From Burkholderia sp. WP9 (GTDB lineage Bacteria > Pseudomonadota > Gammaproteobacteria > Burkholderiales > Burkholderiaceae): a stretch of 64,000 bases of DNA. The stretch lies in contig NZ_FNTG01000002.1 in the NCBI RefSeq assembly GCF_900104795.1, positions 62,001-126,000 on the forward strand, written 5' to 3'. This document shows, piece after piece, positions 8,785-15,918 of the stretch. Below the pieces are notes generated by a model that was given only the letters and a program-made list of their open reading frames with translations, was not told where the DNA came from and ran no database searches. The first letter of the stretch is position 1. Every line of letters begins with the position of its first letter. The position numbers and the translations under genes are program-made.

Positions 8785-9150
8785 TTAACATTCGCCGGGC
8801 TTGCAAGCGCAGGCTCCGGCCTTGATGTGCGGCTTTTCGGCGGCGGGAATCTTGAGCCCCAGTTTCTGAATCAGTTGGGCAAGTGACGGATACACCCCGA
8901 CGGAGATGATCCGGCCATCCACCGTTGCAATGGGCAGACGGTCCATACCCGCATGCAGTTCCCGTATCACCTCAGGATTTGCCGCAAAGGCTGCCGCATC
9001 GTGTCCGAGGCCGTGCCGAACGACTTCGACACCATGTTCAGCCAGCCACTGAAGGTCGGCGCTGAACTGAACCAGCGCCGGGTCTACGTCCACGCCGCAG
9101 ACGCCGGTCGCGCAGCACATAGCCGGTTCGAACACATCAAGTTTGCTCAT
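8785..9150 (-). CDS. arsD: ArsD, arsenite metallochaperone
   Basis: Cytosolic chaperone that hands As(III)/Sb(III) to ArsA, 121 residues. The conserved cysteines sit at positions 12, 13 and 18 (AMCCATGVC), exactly as in characterised ArsD. Further vicinal cysteines lie at the C terminus (CACKPGEC). I chose the ATG at 9150 because GGGAG lies about 5 bases upstream; an adjacent ATG at 9153 is too close to it. An in-frame extension to 9405 covers the promoter region and is not needed. It heads an arsDA unit with no arsR; an FNR/CRP-like dyad sits upstream instead. Confidence 0.92.
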   Translation of the reverse strand: MSKLDVFEPAMCCATGVCGVDVDPALVQFSADLQWLAEHGVEVVRHGLGHDAAAFAANPEVIRELHAGMDRLPIATVDGRIISVGVYPSLAQLIQKLGLKIPAAEKPHIKAGACACKPGEC

Positions 9151-9232
9151 CATTGCTCCCACGAATTCCGCCTGTCGGCCAGACCGCGGCCGCCTCCACT
9201 GCGTCATGCTCGTCCCTCCGAAGGAGGCGTCA

Positions 9233-9246
9233 TTGACCTCGGTCAA
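9233..9246 (-). promoter_or_regulatory. FNR/CRP-family-like dyad upstream of arsD
   Basis: TTGAC-CTCG-GTCAA, a perfect inverted repeat 83 bp upstream of the arsD start. No convincing -10 was found at class II distance, so its role is less clear than that of the neighbouring copy at 9320. Confidence 0.45.
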
Positions 9247-9319
9247 GTCGCAGACGATGGAGCGGCATTTTTCACACATGGAGAATCCGACCATTTGCGA
9301 ATCGACTCCAGCTGCCTCA

Positions 9320-9358
9320 TTGACGAGCGTCAAGGGAAGGTCGGCCCTGACATATACC
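9320..9358 (+). promoter_or_regulatory. FNR/CRP-like dyad with class II spaced -10
   Basis: TTGAC-GAGC-GTCAA (9320-9333) is followed by a -10 TATACC at 9353-9358. The predicted start near 9365 puts the dyad centre at about -39 to -41, the class II activator position. It would drive the exported Met/His-rich protein at 9421. Confidence 0.55.
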
Positions 9359-9420
9359 CTTGTAATGCACGATGACAACACATGCCCTGTCGTCACGTGG
9401 CACATCTACAAGGGGGAGAT

Positions 9421-9939
9421 ATGAAGAAGCTCTTTGTTGCGATGGCCGCCGGTATCGCGTTGACATCCCCGGTCCTGCAAGCTGCATCCAAAGACACAGA
9501 CGCACCGCACAGCACTTCAAAAACGCAGCCTCCGGGTGCTGTGGAGTTCGATAAGAATCTCGCCCAGCTCCAGGAGCAAATGAAGACAATGCAGGCGCAG
9601 ATGGACCAGATTCGCAAAACTCAAGACCCTCAGGAACGCCAGAAGCTGCTAGAACAGCACTGGGCCACAATGCAAAGTGCGATGACAATCATGCACGGAA
9701 TGTGGGGGCCGGGGATGATGGGTCATGGAATGGGCCCGGGAATGATGGGGGGCGCCGGGCCCGGAATGATGGGAGGCTGGGCGCATATGGGCGGCTACTA
9801 CTCGCGCCTGACACCCGAGCAACTGCGGCAGCGTCAATACATGACTGACCAATACCTGCAGATGCAGCAGGAGATGATGAACAACATGATGTTGCAGCAG
9901 CAATACCGGGGCGGGCCACCGCCCGCCAGTACAAAGTAG
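9421..9939 (+). CDS. Exported Met/Gly/His-rich protein, possibly Spy/CpxP-like
   Basis: Predicted periplasmic protein of 172 residues and unknown function. A signal peptide covers about residues 1-21 (MKKLFVAMAAGIALTSPVLQ). An amphipathic helical stretch rich in Gln and Met (residues about 42-85) is followed by repeated GPGMMG/HGMGPGMM units at about 100-120 and a Met/Gln-rich tail. Such Met/His clusters often bind copper or silver; that is inference. The helical Gln-rich parts resemble Spy/CpxP-type chaperones only loosely. GGGGGAG precedes the ATG at 9421. It is probably cotranscribed with the AhpD-like gene 67 bp downstream and driven from the dyad-linked promoter. Confidence 0.75.
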   Translation: MKKLFVAMAAGIALTSPVLQAASKDTDAPHSTSKTQPPGAVEFDKNLAQLQEQMKTMQAQMDQIRKTQDPQERQKLLEQHWATMQSAMTIMHGMWGPGMMGHGMGPGMMGGAGPGMMGGWAHMGGYYSRLTPEQLRQRQYMTDQYLQMQQEMMNNMMLQQQYRGGPPPASTK

Positions 9940-10006
9940 ACATGGCTGAACAATGGATTACGGCCGACCTCGCAGCCATAAAAGCCCGCCAACTACAGGA
10001 GCGGAC

Positions 10007-10354
10007 ATGAGCGGTATCTCCAGCTACAAAGACCTGACAGGCGCGGTATCGGTTCAGATGCGAGCGATGCGCGCGTCGCAGCCTGACTTGATGACCGCAT
10101 TCGGCCAACTCGCTGCGGCCGGGACAAAAGACGGGGCACTGAACCGAAAGACGCGGGAGCTGGTCGCGTTAGGGATTGCGATTGCCTGTCGTTGTGACGA
10201 CTGCATCGGCTTTCACGTCCAGTCGCTGGTGAAGCTGGGCACGACAAGGGCCGAGCTGGAAGACGTGCTCGGCACTGCGGTCTATATGGGAGGCGGCCCA
10301 TCAATGATGTATGCCACCCATGCGTTGAGAGCCTTTGAGGAGCTTTCGCCCTGA
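10007..10354 (+). CDS. Carboxymuconolactone decarboxylase/AhpD-like protein
   Basis: Small all-helical protein of 115 residues in the AhpD/CMD superfamily. The redox motif CRCDDCIGFH (about residues 61-70) contains the CxxC and the following histidine needed for alkylhydroperoxidase-type chemistry. The upstream helix KTRELVALGIAIA is typical. Start at 10007 chosen for the AGGAG ribosome site; a 5' extension to 9953 lacks one. It follows the exported Met-rich protein and likely shares its promoter, linking it to redox or peroxide stress. Confidence 0.85.
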   Translation: MSGISSYKDLTGAVSVQMRAMRASQPDLMTAFGQLAAAGTKDGALNRKTRELVALGIAIACRCDDCIGFHVQSLVKLGTTRAELEDVLGTAVYMGGGPSMMYATHALRAFEELSP

Positions 10355-10429
10355 CTATCAACGTAGCCGGATTTCTGCCGGTTTCTGTCGCGCTACCCAG
10401 TTCTCCGACAAAGCGTCGTAGCGTGCGAC

Positions 10430-10951
10430 TTACTGCGGCGCCATGTCCGCATGATGATGCATATGCCCATCCATCGCATCAGCACCGTGGTCCGACAGCT
10501 GCGCGTCGAACCATGTGTGAAGTGACGACACCAGATTCGGGTCATCGCTGCGATAGGTGAGCTCGCCTCCACCTCTAATGTCCTTGTACGCAATGGATAT
10601 CTGGCCAGGCTTTGCCGCCCTGAGTTGCGCCAACCCGGGCATGTCGGCTCCGTGGGTCCGGGCGGGCGCCGAAAAGTCACCACGCTGAAACTGCGTCTGG
10701 ATTTCACGAAGATGCTTGCGAATCAGCCGAATTTGGCGGCTATCAGACTGGTTTTTCGCAATTACCTGCTGGCTCCCCCCATCGTCCGATTTGGTGAAGA
10801 TGTGAGTTGTGGCCTTGAGGCTGAACGGCATGACCTCCGCACCTCGCTGCGCGACCTCGGCCTGACGTTCAGCGTCCGCCGCGAACGATTCAACCGCCGC
10901 GCCCAGGCCTGCCATCACGATAAGCGTAGTAAATAATGTGCCCGGTTTCAT
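10430..10951 (-). CDS. Conserved exported protein of unknown function
   Basis: A 173-residue protein with a signal peptide (residues about 1-24). The body contains MPFSLKATTHIFTK, IRKHLREIQTQF and HGADMPGL. I recall this arrangement from proteins sometimes mislabelled aspartate carbamoyltransferase in databases; no such enzyme motif is visible here. The tail is His-rich (DGHMHHHADM), which suggests metal contact. The ATG at 10951 gives the signal peptide; the longer frame to 11020 does not. It lies just downstream of the YeeE/TSUP remnants on the same strand and may once have belonged to that operon. Confidence 0.65.
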   Translation of the reverse strand: MKPGTLFTTLIVMAGLGAAVESFAADAERQAEVAQRGAEVMPFSLKATTHIFTKSDDGGSQQVIAKNQSDSRQIRLIRKHLREIQTQFQRGDFSAPARTHGADMPGLAQLRAAKPGQISIAYKDIRGGGELTYRSDDPNLVSSLHTWFDAQLSDHGADAMDGHMHHHADMAPQ

Positions 10952-10988
10952 TGAATGAGATTCCTGCGTAGTAGACAGTGATAGCCGA

Positions 10989-11132
10989 TTACACCCAATC
11001 CCCTCTCGTGCCGGCCACAATCATGTCAAGAACAAAGAGCAGCATGGGTACTGCCACGATAGCGTCGCCAGCATCCGTCAGCGCCAGAATCAGGCCGACA
11101 ACAGCTCCCGGTAGCATACTGACTGCAGCCAT
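10989..11132 (-). pseudogene. Truncated TSUP (sulfite exporter TauE/SafE-like) permease remnant
   Basis: Only 47 codons remain. The segment MLPGAVVGLILALTDAGDAIVAVPMLLF matches the first membrane hairpin of TSUP transporters, where the family has a glycine-rich GAGG-ILAVP. Here two of those glycines read Asp (TDAGDA). The frame then runs into an unrelated short tail and a stop, where a full protein would have about 250 residues. In BigR-type loci the YeeE pair is followed by a TSUP gene, so position supports the call. It could instead be a small membrane protein. Confidence 0.5.
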
Positions 11133-11201
11133 GCGGTCCATTCCTCTGCCCCTATAAGCGCGGGAATTGCGCGAACGGCTCACCAATCCGTGCGCAGCGT
11201 G

Positions 11202-11612
11202 TCAGCCCTGCTGCCGACTCAATTTCGCGCGTTCGACGAACTCGAACACGGCCATGCCACCAAGCATTGCGGCCACAAAACCCCATGCTTTCGGAAAGCC
11301 AGCGCCCAGTGCGACCAGCGCGGGTCCCGGGCAAAATCCCGCGAGCCCCCAGCCGATGCCGAATACCGCACTTCCCAGCACAAGTCTCAACGTCACGTTG
11401 GTATTGGCCGGAATCTGCATGGGCAGCCCCAGCAGGGATTTCTTGCGGCCTTTTGCAAACAGGAACGCGATAGAGCCGATGGCTATCGCGCCGGCCATCA
11501 CGAATGCAAGAGAGGGATCCCATCGTCCCGCAATATCGAGAAATCCCAGCACCTTCGCCGGATTAGCCATGCCGGACACCATCAGGCCGACTCCAAACAG
11601 AAGGCCGGAAAT
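11202..11612 (-). pseudogene. YeeE/YedE-family (DUF6691) transporter gene, 5' end cut off by IS5-group insertion
   Basis: Main part of a sulfur-transport-related membrane protein (GLLFGVGLMVSGMANPAKVLGFLDI near the start, later GFCPGPALVALGAG). The first six and a bit codons are missing here: they lie at 12823-12844 on the far side of the IS element. Joining the two across the TTAA duplication restores an ATG start and the family-typical N terminus. The frame is still open from a TTG at 11630 inside the IS, giving five foreign codons (LISAA or similar), but no ribosome site precedes it. I infer the gene is inactive or poorly expressed. Confidence 0.8.
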
Positions 11613-11615
11613 TAA
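11612..11615. repeat. Target-site duplication TTAA, left copy (IS5-group element)
   Basis: TTAA abuts the left IS end; the second copy is at 12823-12826. It fits the YTAR target preference of IS5-group elements. Removing the IS and one copy restores the reading frame of the YeeE/YedE gene, which confirms the boundary. Confidence 0.85.
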
Positions 11616-12822
11616 GGCTGCGCTGATCAAGCCGCGTAAACACGACAGGTTGCGACCAAGGCATGTGTAATCTTTCGAGATCGCGAATGACGGCCGTAAA
11701 AGCGGGCATTCCGTGTCACGTTACGCCCCTCGAGGGGCTCTGCGCGGGCTATTTGCCCGTCTTTGGCCCTTTACGGGCGCACCTGTGCCGTCGCGCGACC
11801 TCGCCACATGTACAGATTGGCCAGCGCGAGTGCAACGAAGGCGCGATTGGCGTTCTTCGCCAGACCGCGATAGCGAACCTTCGTGAAGCCCCACAACCGC
11901 TTCACGACCGCGAACACATGCTCGACCCGGGCACGGATCTTCGACTTGTTGCGATTCTTGCGGCGCGCCACCTCGTCGACGATGCCCTTGCGGCGCGTGC
12001 GCTTGTTGGTGAAGTCGCGCGCCTTCGGTGCCTTGCCATGGATCAGCGCTTTCTGACTCGCGTATGCGCTGTCGCCGTACACGCGTTGCTCCTCACCGTG
12101 CAGCAACTGTGGCAGCGGATACTTGTCATGCACGTTCGCCGCCGTTACGACTGCGCTATGAGCAAGCCCGCTCTGACTGTCCACGCCGATATGGAGCTTC
12201 ATGCCGAAATGCCACTGCTTGCCTTTGCGTGTCTGATGCATTTCGGGGTCACGCGCCTTGTCCTTGTTCTTCGTCGACGAGGGTGCACCGATCAGTGTGG
12301 CATCGACAATCGTGCCGCTCTTGAGCTTTGCTCCCCGCGCCTGCAGCACCTGACCCACTTCCGCGAAGATCCGCTCGCCCAGCTTGTGCTCTTCCAGCAG
12401 ATGCCGGAATTTGAGCAGCGTGGTCGCGTCCGGAACCGTTTCGCTGCCAAGGTCGATCCCAACGAAACGGCGCAGGCTGAGACTGTCGTACAGCGCCTCT
12501 TCGCACGCAAGGTCCGCAAGGTTGAACCAGTGCTGCACAAAGTGAATCCGCAGCATGCGCTCCAGCACGATCGGCGGGCGGCCATTGCCACGTTTCGGAT
12601 AGAACGGCTCGACCACTGCGCACAGTTGCGCCCAAGGCACGATCCTGTTCATCTCATCAAGAAACGCTTCACGTCGCGTTGGTTTGCGCTGCGCCCCGAA
12701 CCCCGCGCATTGATCGACAGCCATCGCCAGTGTCAGTTGATTCATCATTTTTCGCTTTCGCCGTTGCATGCTCACGCTATAACGCGTGACCGTCATGAAC
12801 GGTGGACTTATTCAGCTTTGCC
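11616..12822 (-). mobile_element. IS5-family (IS5 group) insertion sequence, 1207 bp
   Basis: The ends are defined by flanking TTAA duplications and by imperfect terminal repeats: GGC-TGC-GCTGA-TC-AAG on the left, and on the right, read inward, GGC-AAA-GCTGA-AT-AAG. The length is normal for IS5-group elements (about 1.2 kb). One transposase gene on the minus strand fills most of it. It sits in codon 7-8 of the second YeeE/YedE gene, in the same orientation as that gene. Confidence 0.85.
11771..12748 (-). CDS. IS5-group transposase
   Basis: DDE transposase, about 325 residues from the start used here. IS5-group blocks are present: the N-terminal FYPKRGNGRPPIVLERMLRIH, the first catalytic Asp in GTIVDATLIGAPSSTKNK, the second Asp in YGDSAYAS and the Glu in IRARVEHVFAVVKR. 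The frame is intact, so the element may still be mobile. The start is uncertain: in-frame ATGs at 12796, 12769, 12748 and 12745 all precede the conserved QLTLAMAVDQ segment, and none has a strong ribosome site. Confidence 0.9.
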   Translation of the reverse strand: MMNQLTLAMAVDQCAGFGAQRKPTRREAFLDEMNRIVPWAQLCAVVEPFYPKRGNGRPPIVLERMLRIHFVQHWFNLADLACEEALYDSLSLRRFVGIDLGSETVPDATTLLKFRHLLEEHKLGERIFAEVGQVLQARGAKLKSGTIVDATLIGAPSSTKNKDKARDPEMHQTRKGKQWHFGMKLHIGVDSQSGLAHSAVVTAANVHDKYPLPQLLHGEEQRVYGDSAYASQKALIHGKAPKARDFTNKRTRRKGIVDEVARRKNRNKSKIRARVEHVFAVVKRLWGFTKVRYRGLAKNANRAFVALALANLYMWRGRATAQVRP

Positions 12823-12851
12823 TTAAAGCAGCGAGCAAACCCATTTCAACC
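12823..12851 (-). pseudogene. 29-bp stranded 5' fragment of the second YeeE/YedE gene between two IS elements
   Basis: This fragment holds the original start: ATG at 12844-12842, then codons for GLLAA and the TTA that continues at 11615. It is bounded on the left by the IS5-group element and on the right by the IS4-family element. The gene's ribosome site (GGAGG) is left beyond the IS4 element, near 14322. Confidence 0.85.
12843..12851. repeat. 9-bp target-site duplication ATTTCAACC, left copy (IS4-family element)
   Basis: ATTTCAACC lies immediately outside the left IS end; an identical copy is at 14316-14324. Nine base pairs is the duplication size of the IS50 group. Confidence 0.9.
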
Positions 12852-14315
12852 CATCTCGTTATACAGAAGTGTCATAGCCGTCGCGCAAGATCTGTATGGT
12901 GATCACAGCATCCATAACTCGCTGCATGCCAATCCATAGCGTCTTCGCGCCTGGTTCGCCGTCGTTCTTGCGCCCGAGAAATCCGCCCAGTGAGCCGACC
13001 ATCCGTATCATCTGGTTGAGCGTCGGCGGTTTTTTGGGACGCGCTTTCTTACAGAGCACATGGGCGCCGTGTATCTCGTCAGCCGCAAAGAACAGCGACG
13101 CGTCCAACTCCGGACAGGTCCTGCCCACACGCATGAGCCGCGCGATACGCCACGATACGACCATGTACAGCACGAGCGCCTTTTCTACCCGCTCCATCTG
13201 TGAGAGTTGCAGTGCCTCGACCCCGCAGGCGTTCTTCAGGACGTTGAAGAACATTTCTATTTCCCACCTCGCGCGGTACCAGTCAACGAGTTCGATGAGG
13301 GCATGCGCATCACCTGCTTCGCGGTTGGTCACAAGACGCCAGATAACGGGCTTCACACCCGCTGGCGCATCCACTTCATACGCCTCGACGCAGGTGAGCT
13401 TGACACCGGCACGCCCGGGCAGCGTGACGCGCTGGCTACGCAGTTCCTGCCTCACTTCACGCGCCTTCTGGCCGCTGCGCCCGGGCAGCACGAAGCTGAT
13501 GTGGCCGAGTACCCTGCTGGCGTGCACCGTCTCCCACAAACTTGCTTCGCCCTTGAGCGCGCGATTGTGTTGCGAGCGCATCAGCCAGTCCGCCGGTTCA
13601 CCCAGTTCCTGCGCACGCTGCATGAGCGCGGCGATGTCGCCTTCACGATCGGCCACATACACCAGCCGCGTGTCAGGCAGGGCCCGTGCCTGTTCGGCCA
13701 CGATCTCATAGCTTTCGATCCACCGCGCACTTTCCTTAACGCCCCCACGCTTGCCGTTTGCATCGCGTGGTTCGCGCGCCCACATCCATGCGTTCATCAC
13801 ACCCAGCGGCTCCCGATCCGGTGTCACCGCATAGGTCGCGTGAAGATACATGCCCACCTGTGCTTCATAACAGAGCGGGCCAGCCCCTTCGATATCCTGA
13901 CCGTTAAAGTTCAGCTCTGTCGTATCGGCAATGCACAGCACCACCGGCAACTGCCCCATGCGTGCCGTGGTACGGTCCCAATGCGGCTGCATCATGTCGC
14001 GCCAGTCGATGTGCTCATTGCCCAAAAAGCGATATGCAGCGATCGTCTCTGACCAGCCTTCGCACGCGCCCGGAATGCTAGCCGTGGGTCGGCTGGCGAA
14101 CCGTTTGACCAGCTCCTTCGCGCGCCGGTCTCGCCGTGGATCACCCAGATCCAGCGTCTCAAATTCCTCGTCCACCCATGCTCCTGCGTCGTCTCGGATC
14201 TTCATGCTGAAAATCCGAGAGTAAACGCGAAATCCGCACAGTTAACAACCCCCTTGCGGCTAATTTTTTACTCCACCATCCTTGCCGCAAGTGTCGAGTT
14301 GTGTATAAAGAGATG
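12852..14315 (-). mobile_element. IS4-family (IS50-like) insertion sequence, 1464 bp
   Basis: The terminal repeats read CATCTC-GTTATACAGAAGTG on the left and, inverted, CATCTC-TTTATACACAACTC on the right. They resemble Tn5/IS50 outer ends (core TTATACA). A perfect 9-bp duplication flanks the element. It landed at the stop/start junction of two translationally coupled YeeE/YedE genes, separating the second gene's start from its ribosome site. Confidence 0.92.
12859..14205 (-). CDS. IS4-family transposase (IS50-like)
   Basis: DDE transposase of 448 residues. It begins with a Tn5-type N-terminal region (DLGDPRRDRRAKELVKRFASRP, SIPGACEGWSETIAAYRFLGN). The first catalytic Asp is in CIADTTELNF, the second in YVADREGD, and the Glu in the YREK-like block WYRARWEIEMFFNVLK. 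The frame is intact from the ATG at 14205. It nearly fills the element. Confidence 0.93.
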   Translation of the reverse strand: MKIRDDAGAWVDEEFETLDLGDPRRDRRAKELVKRFASRPTASIPGACEGWSETIAAYRFLGNEHIDWRDMMQPHWDRTTARMGQLPVVLCIADTTELNFNGQDIEGAGPLCYEAQVGMYLHATYAVTPDREPLGVMNAWMWAREPRDANGKRGGVKESARWIESYEIVAEQARALPDTRLVYVADREGDIAALMQRAQELGEPADWLMRSQHNRALKGEASLWETVHASRVLGHISFVLPGRSGQKAREVRQELRSQRVTLPGRAGVKLTCVEAYEVDAPAGVKPVIWRLVTNREAGDAHALIELVDWYRARWEIEMFFNVLKNACGVEALQLSQMERVEKALVLYMVVSWRIARLMRVGRTCPELDASLFFAADEIHGAHVLCKKARPKKPPTLNQMIRMVGSLGGFLGRKNDGEPGAKTLWIGMQRVMDAVITIQILRDGYDTSV

Positions 14316-14324
14316 ATTTCAACC
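14316..14324. repeat. 9-bp target-site duplication ATTTCAACC, right copy
   Basis: Matches 12843-12851 exactly. It overlaps the stop codon (14321-14319) of the upstream YeeE/YedE gene, so that gene still ends correctly after the insertion. Confidence 0.9.
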
Positions 14325-14753
14325 TCCAAGCAGATGCCTTGTCACGAACACGGTCATAAAACCGCTTGCCATGAATGTTGCCGTCGCGACCAGCGAACGG
14401 ATAGAGCCGCGCGAGATGCCGCAGACACCATGGCCGCTCGTGCAACCGCTCGCGTAACGCGTGCCTATGCCGACGAGAAAACCCGCAATGAGTATTTCGG
14501 TCCACCCGGCCTGGATATCAGGCGCTACCGGGTTTCCAAGCAGGCTTGCCAGCACCGGTGCTCCAATCAACCCGGTAAGAAAAGCGACCCGCCAGCCGGC
14601 ATCTTTGTGTGGCGCGCCAAGCAGCCCACCGAGGATGCCGCTGATGCCAGCTATACGTCCGTTGAATAAAACAAGCACGGCAGCCGCGGCGCCGATCACC
14701 AGACCGCCAGTCAATGACAGGCCCGGCGTAAAACTCGCGATATCAATCGACAT
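14319..14753 (-). CDS. YeeE/YedE-family sulfur-transport-related membrane protein
   Basis: Inner-membrane protein of 144 residues in the YeeE/YedE (TsuA/PmpA-like) family, which moves thiosulfate or other sulfur species. The family hallmark SGCTSGHGVCGISRGS is at about residues 104-119 and includes the conserved cysteines. It has about four hydrophobic segments, the normal size for the half-length form that works with a DUF6691 partner. The gene is intact and 15 bp downstream of the bigR-like gene. Its original partner began one base after its stop codon, but that partner is now broken by two IS insertions. Confidence 0.88.
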   Translation of the reverse strand: MSIDIASFTPGLSLTGGLVIGAAAAVLVLFNGRIAGISGILGGLLGAPHKDAGWRVAFLTGLIGAPVLASLLGNPVAPDIQAGWTEILIAGFLVGIGTRYASGCTSGHGVCGISRGSIRSLVATATFMASGFMTVFVTRHLLGG

Positions 14754-14768
14754 GACCTCTCCTCACCT

Positions 14769-15086
14769 TCATTGGGCGCAAAACTGGTCGTACAGCACGG
14801 TCATGACCGCAATCGCTTCCTTGCTCGCGATGGAATAAAAGATGCTCTTTCCCTCCCGCCGCGTCTCAACGAGCTCGTTATCCCGAAGCACCCCAAGTTG
14901 CTGTGAGAGTGTGGGCTGACGTATGCCTAACTGCTCTTCCAGGTCACTCACGCACAACTCGCCTTGGGACAACTGGCACATCAACAGCAACCGGTCGGGA
15001 TTGGCCAGCACCTTCAGGAGACCACAGGCTTTCTCCGCCGATGCCTGCATTACCGACAGATCGATTGGGGCGGACTTCTTCCTCAT
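14769..15086 (-). CDS. bigR: BigR/SqrR-type ArsR-family persulfide-responsive repressor
   Basis: Winged-helix repressor of 105 residues. Helix-turn-helix residues RQPTLSQQLGVLRDNELVETRREG are typical of the BigR/SqrR branch. Two cysteines sit where that branch has its redox pair: Cys37 in LLLMCQLS and Cys103 in YDQFCAQ. In studied members these form a tetrasulfide or disulfide with persulfides and release DNA. A further Cys45 is present. The start at 15086 follows GGAAGGTGAG. It heads the YeeE/YedE operon and an AT-rich dyad lies in its promoter. The symbol is given by family resemblance. Confidence 0.82.
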   Translation of the reverse strand: MRKKSAPIDLSVMQASAEKACGLLKVLANPDRLLLMCQLSQGELCVSDLEEQLGIRQPTLSQQLGVLRDNELVETRREGKSIFYSIASKEAIAVMTVLYDQFCAQ

Positions 15087-15114
15087 CTCACCTTCCTATA
15101 ATTTGCACCTTGAT

Positions 15115-15134
15115 AATATATCCAACTATATATT
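15115..15134 (-). promoter_or_regulatory. AT-rich dyad, candidate BigR operator
   Basis: AATATAT-N6-ATATATT, a perfect 7-bp inverted repeat about 29 bp upstream of the bigR start. BigR-type repressors bind AT-rich palindromes in their own promoters. A plausible -35/-10 pair overlaps it on the minus strand. Confidence 0.6.
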
Positions 15135-15426
15135 ATTTGTGAGAATAATGATCGCTATCTCAGGATGGTCGGGATGCAGCGCACAGTTCGACCAACTGTT
15201 TCGTGAAGACGGAGAGTTCTTCATCGGAATGTGAACGGCAACCATGTCGCTGATCACCTCGCCGCTTTCCTCAGTCGCGTCAACGGGTCGTAAATTTTTG
15301 CTTTGGCATGACACGGGCAGGCAGGTCGACGCTCCTGATGGCCTCGCCAAGTCGTGCGCCATTCATCGCAGGCGCCCACTGGTCGATCATGTCCCCGCGC
15401 CGCCCATGTCGACCGCGCTGACGCCG
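15135..15426. other. Interval between bigR and a small minus-strand gene
   Basis: Together with the bigR promoter this makes about 340 bp without a supported gene. The short open frames present show no family match or ribosome site. Nothing further is seen. Confidence 0.4.
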
Positions 15427-15651
15427 TCAGGCCTTTATGTTGATGAGCGTGCCTACCGTCTGACCGCTGGAGTTGACACTCGGCGCGGGGCTCGATGGTG
15501 CTGCAACCGCCGGGCTAGCCTTTCGGCCGCCGTCATCAGCGTCACCGTCGAGGTCGGCACCGACTTCACCAGCTTCACCACCCTTGGCCGCCTTTTGCGG
15601 CGTCGGATATTGCGCGCTGATCTGAGGATTCGCGATGGAGGAAATTGTCAT
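15427..15651 (-). CDS. Small hypothetical protein, 74 residues
   Basis: A short, low-complexity polar protein. The N terminus MTISSIANPQISAQYPTPQ is followed by an acidic Gly/Ala/Asp stretch, and it ends VNSSGQTVGTLINIKA. The C-terminal SGQ-VGT-IN pattern is familiar from small Burkholderia proteins of unknown role. AGGTGA lies 3 bases before the ATG, which supports translation. An overlapping plus-strand frame (15244-15714) has no such signals. No function is proposed. Confidence 0.6.
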   Translation of the reverse strand: MTISSIANPQISAQYPTPQKAAKGGEAGEVGADLDGDADDGGRKASPAVAAPSSPAPSVNSSGQTVGTLINIKA

Positions 15652-15729
15652 GGTTCACCTGAAGACGAATGTGAGCACGACCATTCGTGCTCGATGCAGA
15701 TAACGGCGCCATGATTTGTTACTTGATAT

Positions 15730-15918
15730 CTATTGAAAGAAATATTCGGGAATCGAAAAGTCAATCGGATAATAGCCCGGCGCGATCCATTCTTCATTTT
15801 TCGGGTGCTTAAGTTTTCCTTCAGGTCGATATGCTAGATTCAGCGCAATTCGATTCATCTCGATGAAACCGGTATCTAAATTTTCGCGGTCCGACTGGTG
15901 GCGCGACTCGTGGCGCAT
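15730..15918 (-). CDS. Doubtful short ORF, 62 residues, AT-rich
   Basis: The frame ends in NLAYRPEGKLKHPKNEEW and IPEYFF, which reads like real protein, and its base composition is clearly lower in GC than its neighbours. It has no strong ribosome site. A second minus-strand frame (to 16115) overlaps its 5' end, so it may be the tail of a decayed, frameshifted gene. No family recognised. Confidence 0.25.
   Translation of the reverse strand: MRHESRHQSDRENLDTGFIEMNRIALNLAYRPEGKLKHPKNEEWIAPGYYPIDFSIPEYFFQ

Noticed and set aside
15244..15714. 156-codon plus-strand frame
   Set aside because: It is antisense to the 74-residue minus-strand gene, which has a good ribosome site, and has no recognisable fold.
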